64,000 nucleotides of DNA from JANMZO01 sp963763135 (GTDB taxonomy: Bacteria; Actinomycetota; Acidimicrobiia; Acidimicrobiales; JANYDT01), in assembly GCA_963763135.1 (NCBI GenBank), contig CAVXNJ010000004.1, positions 1,116,001 to 1,180,000 of the forward strand, in the 5' to 3' direction. A model generated the notes under the pieces. It did not search any database. It saw nothing but the letters and a program-made list of their open reading frames with translations, and had not been told where the DNA came from. Position numbers and translations under genes: made by a program. Each line of letters begins with the position of its first letter. Positions within the stretch are counted from its first letter, which is position 1. Positions 52,413-60,143 of the stretch are shown piece by piece.

Positions 52413-52706
52413 TTAGGCCTTGCGGCGGCGAAGCACTACGACGCCGGCGCCGCCGAGAACTGCTGCGGTCGCAAGAGCGATCGGGAGCGTGGTCGAACCC
52501 TGGTCATCTGAGAGGAAGCCGCCGCCTGCCGCAACGCCGCCCTCGGGGGTTGCTGCCGTGGTATCGGCAACCGCAGCAACCGTGGTCTCCGTCGCTGCAG
52601 CGACCGTGGTGGTGGTTTCCTGAGCCATCGCGCTCGAGGCGACGACGGTGGAACCACCGAGGATGATCAACGAAACTGCGGCGGTACGAAGTGTTTTTGA
52701 CAACAT
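52413..52706 (-). CDS. Small secreted membrane-anchored Thr/Ala-rich protein
   Basis: 97 aa. AGGAG eight bases before ATG. A signal peptide (LRTAAVSLIILGGSTVVASS, cleaved after AMA), about 40 residues rich in Thr, Ala, Val and Gly, then a C-terminal helix (LPIALATAAVLGGAGVVVL) and RRRKA. The layout is that of a sorting-signal protein, but no LPxTG or LAxTG pentapeptide is present (the sequence before the helix is GSTTLPIAL). It may be a membrane-retained companion of the sortase system, or simply a bitopic protein. It precedes the sortase gene by about 90 bp in the same direction. Confidence 0.75.
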   Translation of the reverse strand: MLSKTLRTAAVSLIILGGSTVVASSAMAQETTTTVAAATETTVAAVADTTAATPEGGVAAGGGFLSDDQGSTTLPIALATAAVLGGAGVVVLRRRKA

Positions 52707-52867
52707 TGGATCTCCTAGAGGCTACGAATATGAGGTAGCACTAACGATAGTGCTGTTTGGTGGTGTTGTGGCGAATCGTAGGGTGTTGATGAGGTCACGT
52801 CTGACGCTCCGTGCGTCGATTCGAGTCGGAAAGACGATCTCTCAGCAGTAAGTAGTGGAGTAATCGG

Positions 52868-53464
52868 TCAGTTTTCGACGAAACGTGAGCCGAAAACGTC
52901 GGCGGGAACCTTGGCGAACAGTTCCCGCACCAGTGGCTCGAAGTGTTCCAGCGGTTCATGGGCGTATGCCGGATCAAAGCAGTTCTGGTCGTACTCGGCG
53001 CAGAACCGAACGCAGGCGTCGTAGTGGGGGTTGTCCTTGAACATGTCACGGGTGTGGGGATCGCGTCCGTAATACCCGAACCAGTAGTACCCCTGGAAGA
53101 GGCCGTGGTGTTTCACGATCCAGTAGTTCTGTTCGCTCACATAGGGGCGCAGCATCGCCGCGGCGACTTCGGAGTGGTTTGCGGTTCCGATGATGTCGCC
53201 AATGTCATGAAGCAGGGCACAAACCACATACTCGGAGCTCTCGCCGGCTCGCTCGGCCCTGGTTGCCGATTGGAGACAATGGTCCAAACGGGAGATTTTG
53301 TAGGGCGATGAGGCATCCATCTGTCGCAACCAGTCGAGCACCCGGTCGGCTTGGGTGTCGATTTGTTCCTGCTCGTGGGCAAAAACCAGTTCGTAGTCGT
53401 CGAATGTGGCGTCTGCCATGCTCGTGAACGACACGACCTCACCGGTCGAAAGCTTGCTATCCAC
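52868..53464 (-). CDS. HD-domain protein, possible diiron oxygenase (TmpB/PhnZ-like)
   Basis: 198 aa from a GTG with AAGGAG upstream. Metal ligands of an HD domain are visible: H62 (LDHCLQSA), H86-D87 (ALLHDIGD), H97 (ANHSE), a His at 119/120 (VKHHGLF) and an Asp in AEYDQNCFDP. FQGYYWFGYYGRDPHTRDMF follows the family. Mixed-valent diiron HD oxygenases (PhnZ, TmpB) oxidise hydroxy-phosphonates. The gene lies 72 bp after a gamma-butyrobetaine-hydroxylase-like gene, the same partnership as TmpA-TmpB. The Tyr-x-x-Glu pair of PhnZ upstream of the first His was not obvious, so a phosphohydrolase remains possible. Confidence 0.75.
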   Translation of the reverse strand: MDSKLSTGEVVSFTSMADATFDDYELVFAHEQEQIDTQADRVLDWLRQMDASSPYKISRLDHCLQSATRAERAGESSEYVVCALLHDIGDIIGTANHSEVAAAMLRPYVSEQNYWIVKHHGLFQGYYWFGYYGRDPHTRDMFKDNPHYDACVRFCAEYDQNCFDPAYAHEPLEHFEPLVRELFAKVPADVFGSRFVEN

Positions 53465-53536
53465 AGATGCTCCTTGGGTTTGCTGGGGGTGTTGGGCGGG
53501 TTACTCCGAAGGCCCGAAGAATGACAGCGTGCCGAG

Positions 53537-54721
53537 TCACGAGTGCACCATCGCATTCGTCGCTTCGCCGGTCATGCGGGCCAAGATGCCATAGACATCG
53601 TCAACGTCGAAGTAAATATCTTGTAGGTGCCGAGGGCCGTTCGGTGTGAACGCCGCCCGAGCGTGCATGACGCGTTGGCTGTGAACGATGAGGGTGTCGC
53701 CCGCATTGAGGCGAAAGCGAACCTCGTAGGCCGGGTCAACCACCATCGAACCGAGAAGGCGGTACGCCCGGTACCAGGCGGCCAGGTCGGGGTGGTCGAA
53801 CGGCAGCGGCTGCATGAGCTGATTGGAGAAGCGAAGATGCTTGAAGCCACCCGCACCGTCGCGGATGACGAGCGGAGCTCGCGTAAAACCGTCGGCGTCG
53901 GCCGAATATTGACGAAAAGCCACTTCGACTCGGGTCAGTACGTCGAGCGCTTCCGGGTCTCGCTCCTCCAGGTCGTTCAGCAGCGCCCAGCTGTTCACGA
54001 CGAGGCTGTCGCCGCCCTCGGCGTCGTTCGCGATCATCGCGAGGACCTGCCCACTCGGCGGATAGGTCGATTGGGCGTTGTCATGATGAGGTGGGAGCGC
54101 CTCGCACGTATACGCGACGTTGAAACCTTTGGGGTCGAGCATCACGTCGAAAATCACACCGAGGTTGTGGTGGATCAAGGTGATTCCGAGCGCCTTGATG
54201 TACTCGATGCACGATCCGGGCGCGGTCGGTGAGCCGGTGATGACCACTACCCCATCGCGACGGAACGTTTCGAACAACGACCGCCGGGTTTCGAGGTCTT
54301 GGATGGTTGTGTCGTGATCGAAGCGTTCGACCTCGTAGCCGGCCCGCCACAGCCGAGCGGTATAGCTCGTACGGTGGATCGCCGTGTCGATCTTGACCCA
54401 GAAGCTGGGCGGGTAGAGCGACTCGTGTCCGCTGCCCCAAACGATGGAGAGTCCGGTTTCGTCGACGCTCAGCGTCGATACCGACGGCGTCTGCGTTTCG
54501 ATCCAGGGTGTCCAACGTCGTTCGTCGGTTTGCACGATCCGACACCCGGCACAGGGGCAGTTGTCTCGGAGCCATTCGTTCAGGAGCGGCACGGTCGCGG
54601 TGTCGAACTCGACCAGAACCGAGTCGCCGTCAACCCTCGCACCCACCACCGTTCCCATGGGAAGATGCCCGGCAGGACCTACGCAATAATCGGTGTACAC
54701 GGCCACACCTAGTTGTATCAC
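53537..54721 (-). CDS. Gamma-butyrobetaine hydroxylase-like 2-oxoglutarate oxygenase (TmpA-like)
   Basis: 394 aa from a GTG with GAGGAG about 11 bases upstream; an ATG at 54658 would begin exactly at the domain. The N-terminal zinc-binding DUF971-type domain has C55-P-C57-A-G-C60 and WLRDNCPC, then the TauD-type oxygenase with the iron-binding HxD in LPPHHDNAQS, a distal His near VHSQRVMHAR and the 2-oxoglutarate-binding Arg nearby. Members hydroxylate gamma-butyrobetaine, trimethyllysine or, for TmpA, trimethylaminoethylphosphonate. The adjacent HD-domain gene favours a phosphonate or other quaternary-ammonium substrate. No phosphonate transporter was seen. Confidence 0.88.
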   Translation of the reverse strand: MIQLGVAVYTDYCVGPAGHLPMGTVVGARVDGDSVLVEFDTATVPLLNEWLRDNCPCAGCRIVQTDERRWTPWIETQTPSVSTLSVDETGLSIVWGSGHESLYPPSFWVKIDTAIHRTSYTARLWRAGYEVERFDHDTTIQDLETRRSLFETFRRDGVVVITGSPTAPGSCIEYIKALGITLIHHNLGVIFDVMLDPKGFNVAYTCEALPPHHDNAQSTYPPSGQVLAMIANDAEGGDSLVVNSWALLNDLEERDPEALDVLTRVEVAFRQYSADADGFTRAPLVIRDGAGGFKHLRFSNQLMQPLPFDHPDLAAWYRAYRLLGSMVVDPAYEVRFRLNAGDTLIVHSQRVMHARAAFTPNGPRHLQDIYFDVDDVYGILARMTGEATNAMVHS

Positions 54722-54800
54722 CGCAACCGTTGCTCCTCAACAAAGCAGATACGTGGCGATCTGTGATCTCTCGGGCAGATCGACGTGCTGACTGGGCGTC

Positions 54801-54840
54801 GGGTTCAGTTGGTTTCAGTTGGGTTCAGTCTCGGTCAGTC
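54801..54840. repeat. Short imperfect tandem repeat of about 10 bp
   Basis: GGGTTCAGTT, GGTTTCAGTT, GGGTTCAGTC and the weaker TCGGTCAGTC follow each other directly, overlapping the 3' end of the next gene. Probably slippage; function unknown. Confidence 0.7.
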
Positions 54841-55224
54841 GGCATCCAACTGGTCCACGGCCTTGAAGTACTTCTTCGCGTAGGCAAGAAGTTCCTTGTC
54901 AGACGGGTGATCGAGCGGTTCGATGCCCACGACGCGGTCGGCGACCAAGGGGTAACGGTCACGCACATACGTGGCGAACGCGTTCTTGGCAATGCCCGGT
55001 CCCGAGATGAGGATCTTGTCGGTTTCGTTTATGGCATCGACGACGCCGTCGAAGAAGTCGTGATCGTCGGGCGCTCGGCCGGTACCGATCACATTCGCCT
55101 TGTGGTGGACGCGGCGGACGGGACGCTCACTGTGCACTTCAATTCTCGATGTGGCACCCAGCGAGAAACCGACAATTCGAGCCTCACGGTGATCGAGCCA
55201 AACAATCGCATGAACTTGATGCAT
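54835..55224 (-). CDS. Translational-machinery-family protein (eRF1-domain-like)
   Basis: 129 aa from an ATG with GAGGAG seven bases upstream. HAIVWLDHREARIVGF, VRRVHHKANVIGTGRAPDD, KILISGPGIAKNAFATYV and IEPLDHPSDKELLAYAKKYF match the bacterial 'translational machinery protein' family, named by similarity to a domain of eRF1/Pelota. The biochemical role is not established. A perfect palindrome stands about 30 bp upstream of the start. Confidence 0.85.
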   Translation of the reverse strand: MHQVHAIVWLDHREARIVGFSLGATSRIEVHSERPVRRVHHKANVIGTGRAPDDHDFFDGVVDAINETDKILISGPGIAKNAFATYVRDRYPLVADRVVGIEPLDHPSDKELLAYAKKYFKAVDQLDAD

Positions 55225-55252
55225 ACCCAACTCCTCATGACATACCTGGAAG

Positions 55253-55264
55253 GCGGATATCCGC
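55253..55264. promoter_or_regulatory. 12-bp palindrome upstream of the translational-machinery gene
   Basis: GCGGATATCCGC is perfectly symmetric, flanked by GGAAG and TTCC that nearly extend the symmetry. It lies about 30 bp upstream of the ATG at 55224, a place where a repressor could bind. Confidence 0.4.
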
Positions 55265-55355
55265 TTCCTTAGCCACACAGTGCGCTTTCGGTTCGGCGAT
55301 ACATAGGGCCCAACGCCCTTTGCCGTGCGGGCGTATCGAACCTCCCGTTGAGTTC

Positions 55356-56471
55356 TCAGCCGGGAAGAACGACTTCGAGGACCTCGAGGTCTGGTGAAGA
55401 ATTCACGAACCCGAACGGTTCCCCGGCCGGGATCACGACGCTGTCGCCGACGGTCATGGGCAGCGGTCGTTCATTCCCACGCTGCAGCGTCGTCGATCCA
55501 TCGAGCACAAACGCAAAATAGAACTCACCGTCGTGTGCGGACGGCACATCGGAGAAATCGGCATTCAGTTCCGGGCGGAGCACGCTCGCCTCGGCGATAC
55601 CACCGGTGGCCTCTCGCAGACCGAATCGTCGCCTCGCAAAACCTCGGTAACCGGGGGTCCAGGGAGCACCTTCAGCGCGGTGAAGAATGTACTTCTGCCC
55701 GTGGAAATCCCGTCCGGGGTTCACCACGGGATTGGGCAACGGCATCAGCGGATCGGCGAAGGTCTCATGGAGGGCGGGGCAACCGATCTCGATGACTTCG
55801 AGACCCGCAGACGATTCCAGCACGCGGTGTCGGATCTGCGGCGGCTGCAGCACGCAGTCACCGGCATTCATGATGAACGGCTCCCCTTGATCCTCGTACA
55901 CCAAACGAACCCAACCGCGATAGCAGAAGATCATTTGGAACCGGACCTTGTGGAAGTGCACGTAATCGGGAACCAGCCCGCCGTCGGGGATTTGGATGTG
56001 GGACGCGATGAAGCGGCCGCCCTGGCGACCCGGGATCAGGTCGCGGTAGCGCATACCGGCCCGGCCCACACCCCATGAAGAATCGTCAGACGCCCGTTCG
56101 AAAACGAACGACTGCGAAATGTCGGGAAGCACAAGTGGCGGGTTCGAGGAAATCAACTCGACCACGGTGCCGTCTGGTGCGACGAGCGAATCGGAATCTG
56201 CGATCTCGCGTGGATTGTCGCAGATCAAGCGCAAATGGGCAGGCCCCGGACCGTCGGGATCCAACCGGATGCGGAGACCGTAACCACGCAGCACCACGAT
56301 TTTCGGGGAGTCCGCCGGAAAGATCGCATCGACCAGGAAACCCAGGCACTCGTGGTAGAACTCCATCGCCTCGGCGACGTCGGAACAGCGAATAACTACC
56401 TCGGCCGAGCGGACCGTCGAGCGGGTTGGATTCTTCAGTGGCGTGGCCGGCATCGGATCGGTTGCGTTCAT
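55356..56471 (-). CDS. VOC domain fused to a bicupin (putative metallo-oxygenase)
   Basis: 371 aa from an ATG 7 nt after TAGGGT. Residues about 15-125 are a VOC (glyoxalase-like) domain: AEVVIRCSDVAEAMEFYHEC, AHLRLICDNPREI and GTVVELISS. Residues about 145-371 form two cupins: DYVHFHKVRFQMIFCYRGWV and LQPPQIRHRVLESS carry three His as a metal site, while the second (FYFAFVLDGSTTLQRGNE, VVIPAGEPFGFVN) lacks the His ligands and is probably structural. I know no characterised enzyme with this order. It is divergent from a class V aminotransferase gene (118 bp), so both may serve one pathway. Confidence 0.8.
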   Translation of the reverse strand: MNATDPMPATPLKNPTRSTVRSAEVVIRCSDVAEAMEFYHECLGFLVDAIFPADSPKIVVLRGYGLRIRLDPDGPGPAHLRLICDNPREIADSDSLVAPDGTVVELISSNPPLVLPDISQSFVFERASDDSSWGVGRAGMRYRDLIPGRQGGRFIASHIQIPDGGLVPDYVHFHKVRFQMIFCYRGWVRLVYEDQGEPFIMNAGDCVLQPPQIRHRVLESSAGLEVIEIGCPALHETFADPLMPLPNPVVNPGRDFHGQKYILHRAEGAPWTPGYRGFARRRFGLREATGGIAEASVLRPELNADFSDVPSAHDGEFYFAFVLDGSTTLQRGNERPLPMTVGDSVVIPAGEPFGFVNSSPDLEVLEVVLPG

Positions 56472-56478
56472 AAGCTCA

Positions 56479-56484
56479 ACCCTA
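56479..56484 (-). promoter_or_regulatory. -10 box for the VOC-bicupin gene (leaderless)
   Basis: TAGGGT on the minus strand ends 7 nt before the ATG at 56471. Confidence 0.55.
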
Positions 56485-56589
56485 TCGAGCGTCAGGTCCG
56501 CCACTCCACCGGGCTCCGTTGCGGGTTGGGGGGTGCGCGGCTCTACGATGCTCGGCGTCGCCACCCGACCAGTCGTACAGGAGCCCAGC

Positions 56590-57741
56590 ATGTCCAGTTT
56601 GTCGAGTTTGTCGGATTCGTTCCGGGCGTCGTTCCCAATCTTCGAAAACCGGGTGTATCTCAACTCCTGCTCCCAGGGAGCCCTGTCAGTCCAGGTGCGG
56701 GCGGCATACGAGGAATTCCTTGAGGGTTGGGAGACGTACGGGGCCCAGTGGGGAGCATGGACGGAACGCAACGAGTTGGTGCGCGCCGCCTGGGCTGACC
56801 TCGTGAACGCCCCGGTCGACTCGGTCGCCGTGACCACATCGGTTTCGGCGGGGCTCTCGGCGTTCATGTCGAGCCTGACACTCAGCGGCGAGCGCAATCG
56901 CATCGTCATCACCGACTTCGAATTCCCGACCGCAGGACAGATTTCGTTTGCTCAGACCCTTCGTGGTGCCGAAGTTGTGGTTGTTCCCTCACGCGACGGG
57001 ACGGTGCGGTTGGAAGACATCGAGGCAGCCGTCGATGAACGAACCGCTCTCGTCATGATGACCCACGTCTGTTACCGCAACGGAAGCCGACTCGATCCGA
57101 AAGCGGTCGCGGCCATCGGTCATGCCAAGGGGGCGCTCGTTGCGGTCGACTCGTACCAGGCCATGGGATCGGTGCCGATCGACGTCGTCGATCTTGGCGT
57201 CGACGTGTTGGCGTCGGGTGCGCTGAAGTACCTCCTCGGCTCGGCCGGCCTCGGCTTCCTTTATGTCCGCCCTGAGATCATCGAGTCGCACACTCCGGTT
57301 TCAACGGGGTGGTTTGCCGACTCTGACATCTTCGCCATGGATCACCGCCGTTACTCGCCCTCGCCGACCGCTCGCCGGTTCGAGTCAGGCACCCCACCCG
57401 TCCCGAACCTGTTCGCAGGTCTCGCCGGGCTCAACCTCATACGAAGTGTCGGCGTGAACGCCGTCTCCGATCATGTGCAAATCCTCGTTCAGCGGTTCCG
57501 CGACGGCCTCGACGAACTTGGTGCCACCATGGTCACCCCCGCCGAACCTGAACTGCGTTCGGCGATGCTCGCCGTGGCGTCAACCGACGAGAATGCGTTG
57601 GTCGCCGAACTGGATGCCATGGGGATCGGCGCATCGTGCCGCGACGGAAACCTTCGCCTTTCTCTGCACCTATACAACAACGAAGCCGACGTCGACACGT
57701 GTCTCGTTGCGCTTTCGAAACACCGCTCCCTGCTGGCCTGA
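56590..57741 (+). CDS. Class V aminotransferase-fold PLP enzyme
   Basis: 383 aa. AGGAG eight bases before the ATG. FENRVYLNSCSQGALS opens the fold; ALVMMTHVCYRNGSRLDPKA, ALVAVDSYQAMGSVPIDVVD (PLP-ring Asp) and LASGALKYLLGSAGLGFLYV (Schiff-base Lys) define the active site. Class V includes kynureninases, cysteine desulfurases and isopenicillin N epimerase-like enzymes; which reaction applies is not clear. Divergent from the VOC-bicupin gene. Confidence 0.9.
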   Translation: MSSLSSLSDSFRASFPIFENRVYLNSCSQGALSVQVRAAYEEFLEGWETYGAQWGAWTERNELVRAAWADLVNAPVDSVAVTTSVSAGLSAFMSSLTLSGERNRIVITDFEFPTAGQISFAQTLRGAEVVVVPSRDGTVRLEDIEAAVDERTALVMMTHVCYRNGSRLDPKAVAAIGHAKGALVAVDSYQAMGSVPIDVVDLGVDVLASGALKYLLGSAGLGFLYVRPEIIESHTPVSTGWFADSDIFAMDHRRYSPSPTARRFESGTPPVPNLFAGLAGLNLIRSVGVNAVSDHVQILVQRFRDGLDELGATMVTPAEPELRSAMLAVASTDENALVAELDAMGIGASCRDGNLRLSLHLYNNEADVDTCLVALSKHRSLLA

Positions 57742-57937
57742 GCAGACCGCATCCAACGCTCTTGGCCAATTCGTTTCGAAGCCCGAGCACCCGCCTCGTG
57801 CGTTGTTCCATCCCATATCGAGGGTGGGGTAACGGTCTTCTGTCGGTTCGCGTAGTTTCTGCTACGTTCGCCCTCCTCACATCCGTGAGGGACGAACCCG
57901 ATTTCGCCCTGCCCCAAACCGTTGAAGGACTACTCCT

Positions 57938-59074
57938 ATGACTATCGCGCCAAAGACGCTTGTCGGCCTCGCCGCTGCCACGTCACTACTCATCAGTGTG
58001 CCAGTCGCATCACAGGCGACCACCAAAAAAGCTACGCCGTGCACGGCCAAGATCGGCTTCATGGGTCCGTTCACCGGACCAGCCGCTTCCATCGGCCAGG
58101 AGCAGCTCAACTGGGGCAAGCTCGCCATTGCCGACTTCAACAAGGCCAAGGGAACCAAGTTCAGCATCGTCGAAACCGACACCGAACTCGATCCGGCCAA
58201 GGCCACGACGGGTGCGCAGCGTCTCGTGTCGAACAAGAGCGTCGTGGCCGTCCTCGGCCCGGCCGGTTCGCAAGAGGTCGAAGCGGTAGGTCCTGCGATG
58301 ACCGCCGCCAAGCTTGCGTTCGTGTCGCCGTCGGCGACCCGCACCAGCCTGACCAACGGAAAGATCCCGACCTTCGTCCGCGTTGTCCCCAACGACGACG
58401 CCCAGGGACCAACGATTGCGAACTTCGCCAACAAGCTCGGTATCAAGAAGGTTCTGATCGTCGACGACCAGACGTCGTACTCGACCGGTCTCGCCGACTC
58501 GGCCACCGCTCGCTTCAAGACCCTCAACATCGCGGTGAGCCGTGAGTCGATCGCCCAGTCAGCGACTGACTTCTCGTCGCTGGTCTCAAAGGTCACCGAC
58601 GACACCGGCGCCGTGTTCCTCCCCTGGCAGCTTGCCGCCAACGCGCAGCAGTTCGGTAGCCAGCTCAAAGAACAGGGCAAGAAGGCCGTCATCATCGGCT
58701 CCGACGGTCTCTACTCCCCCACCGACTTCAACCTTGAAGGCGCATACGTAGCGTCGTTCGCCCCCGACGTGCGCGGTGTGGCCTCGGCCAACACCGTCGT
58801 TGCCGCGTACCAGAAGGCCTACGACGACAAGTTCGGTACTTTCGGCCCTCCCGTATACGTCGCCGCTCAGGTTCTCGCCACCGCAATTCAGTCGACCTGC
58901 AAGTCGGGTAAGCCGGGAACACGCGCTGCCGTAACCGCTGCAGTGAAGTCGACCAAGCTGGCCTCCACCATTCTGGGTGGCCCGGTATCGTTCGACGCCA
59001 ACGGCGATGTCAACGATGCGCAGTTCTACCTCTTCAAGATCACAGGCAAGAAGTACAACCTCATCGCCGGCTGA
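57938..59074 (+). CDS. livK: Branched-chain amino acid-type ABC transporter, substrate-binding protein
   Basis: 378 aa exported receptor of the Liv/HAAT family. AAGGA precedes the ATG. Signal peptide: TLVGLAAATSLLISVPVAS, cleaved after SQA; no lipobox Cys, so retention must be by another means. Mature motifs KIGFMGPFTGPAASIGQEQL, VVAVLGPAGSQEVEAVGPAM, KVLIVDDQTSYSTGLAD and GTFGPPVYVAAQVLA belong to the periplasmic-binding type I fold. The ligand could be a branched-chain amino acid, another amino acid, or an aromatic acid. A strong hairpin follows before the permease genes. Confidence 0.9.
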   Translation: MTIAPKTLVGLAAATSLLISVPVASQATTKKATPCTAKIGFMGPFTGPAASIGQEQLNWGKLAIADFNKAKGTKFSIVETDTELDPAKATTGAQRLVSNKSVVAVLGPAGSQEVEAVGPAMTAAKLAFVSPSATRTSLTNGKIPTFVRVVPNDDAQGPTIANFANKLGIKKVLIVDDQTSYSTGLADSATARFKTLNIAVSRESIAQSATDFSSLVSKVTDDTGAVFLPWQLAANAQQFGSQLKEQGKKAVIIGSDGLYSPTDFNLEGAYVASFAPDVRGVASANTVVAAYQKAYDDKFGTFGPPVYVAAQVLATAIQSTCKSGKPGTRAAVTAAVKSTKLASTILGGPVSFDANGDVNDAQFYLFKITGKKYNLIAG

Positions 59075-59125
59075 TCGGCCCGAAGCACCCAGTTGTTCCT
59101 GTAGTAAGTACACCAGTAATGAGAT

Positions 59126-59176
59126 CGGACCGTCGATGGATCCAGTGCCAGCCACTGGTCGTTGACGGTCCGTTTT
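59126..59176 (+). terminator. Two-part hairpin with U run between livK and livH
   Basis: CGGACCGTC (59126-59134) pairs with GACGGTCCG (59164-59172), followed by TTTT; an inner CCAGTG/CACTGG stem (59142-59147 and 59153-59158) folds inside. Partial termination here would give more binding protein than membrane components. Confidence 0.85.
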
Positions 59177-59225
59177 CATTTCCTTCTTGCCGTAGACCTT
59201 TCGGCCGTAGTCGATTCGGAAATTG

Positions 59226-60143
59226 ATGGACCAGTTCGTACAACTCACCGTAAACGGACTCACGCTAGGGAGTTTGTATGCGCTTATAGCTCTTGGGTAC
59301 TCCTTGGTATACGGCGTGCTCAAGCTGCTGAACTTCGCCCATGGCGAGGTGTACATGATCGGTTCCTTTATCGGGTACGGAACCCTTCAGGTGCTCGGCG
59401 GATCGGCTGACCCGGCCCTCCCCATTGCGTTGCTTATTCCGGTGCTCTTTCTCGTTGCCGCACTCGGGGCCGGCCTCGTGGGCGTTGCGATCGAGCGTTT
59501 CGCGTACCGCCCACTGCGAGCGGCACCGCGGATCGCTCCGCTGGTCTCGGCCCTCGGAACCTCGTTCTTTCTGCAGGCCACCATGCTGCTGGTCGTAGGT
59601 GCACGTATCGTTCGTTACGAGAGTGAAGATCTCATCGACGTCAGCACCGGAATCCACGCCGGACCACTGAACATCAGTGTTATGCGCATGCTGGTGATCG
59701 GCGTGAGCGCAGTGGTGATGCTCGCCCTCAACACGTTCATGAAACGGAGCAAGCTCGGTAAGGCCATGCGGGCTACCTCGTATGACCCGGAGGCCGCGCA
59801 GATGATGGGAATGGATGTCAACCGGGTTGTGATGGTGACGTTCTTCATCGGCTCCGCCCTCGCCGGAGTCGGTGGCGTGATGAGCGGCCTCGTGTACAAC
59901 CGCGTGTTCCACACCATGGGTTTCGTGGCCGGTCTCAAGGGTTTCACCGCATCGGTTGTCGGTGGGATCGGTTCAATCAAAGGAGCGATGGTCGGAGGCA
60001 TCGTCATTGGTCTGGCCGAGAGCTACGCCCAGGGGTACGTTTCGACCACCTTCTACGACGTGGTTGTCTTCGTCGTGCTGATCGGTTTCATGCTTCTACG
60101 CCCGCGAGGACTCTTCGGCGTGGCCGAATTGAAGAAGGTATGA
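59226..60143 (+). CDS. livH: Branched-chain amino acid-type ABC transporter permease (LivH)
   Basis: 305 aa, about eight membrane helices. LTLGSLYALIALGYSLVYGV, LLNFAHGEVYMIGSFIGY and KGFTASVVGGIGSIKGAMVG are LivH signatures. ATG at 59226; a TTG one codon before is the alternative. Its stop overlaps the livM start (ATGA). Confidence 0.94.
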   Translation: MDQFVQLTVNGLTLGSLYALIALGYSLVYGVLKLLNFAHGEVYMIGSFIGYGTLQVLGGSADPALPIALLIPVLFLVAALGAGLVGVAIERFAYRPLRAAPRIAPLVSALGTSFFLQATMLLVVGARIVRYESEDLIDVSTGIHAGPLNISVMRMLVIGVSAVVMLALNTFMKRSKLGKAMRATSYDPEAAQMMGMDVNRVVMVTFFIGSALAGVGGVMSGLVYNRVFHTMGFVAGLKGFTASVVGGIGSIKGAMVGGIVIGLAESYAQGYVSTTFYDVVVFVVLIGFMLLRPRGLFGVAELKKV

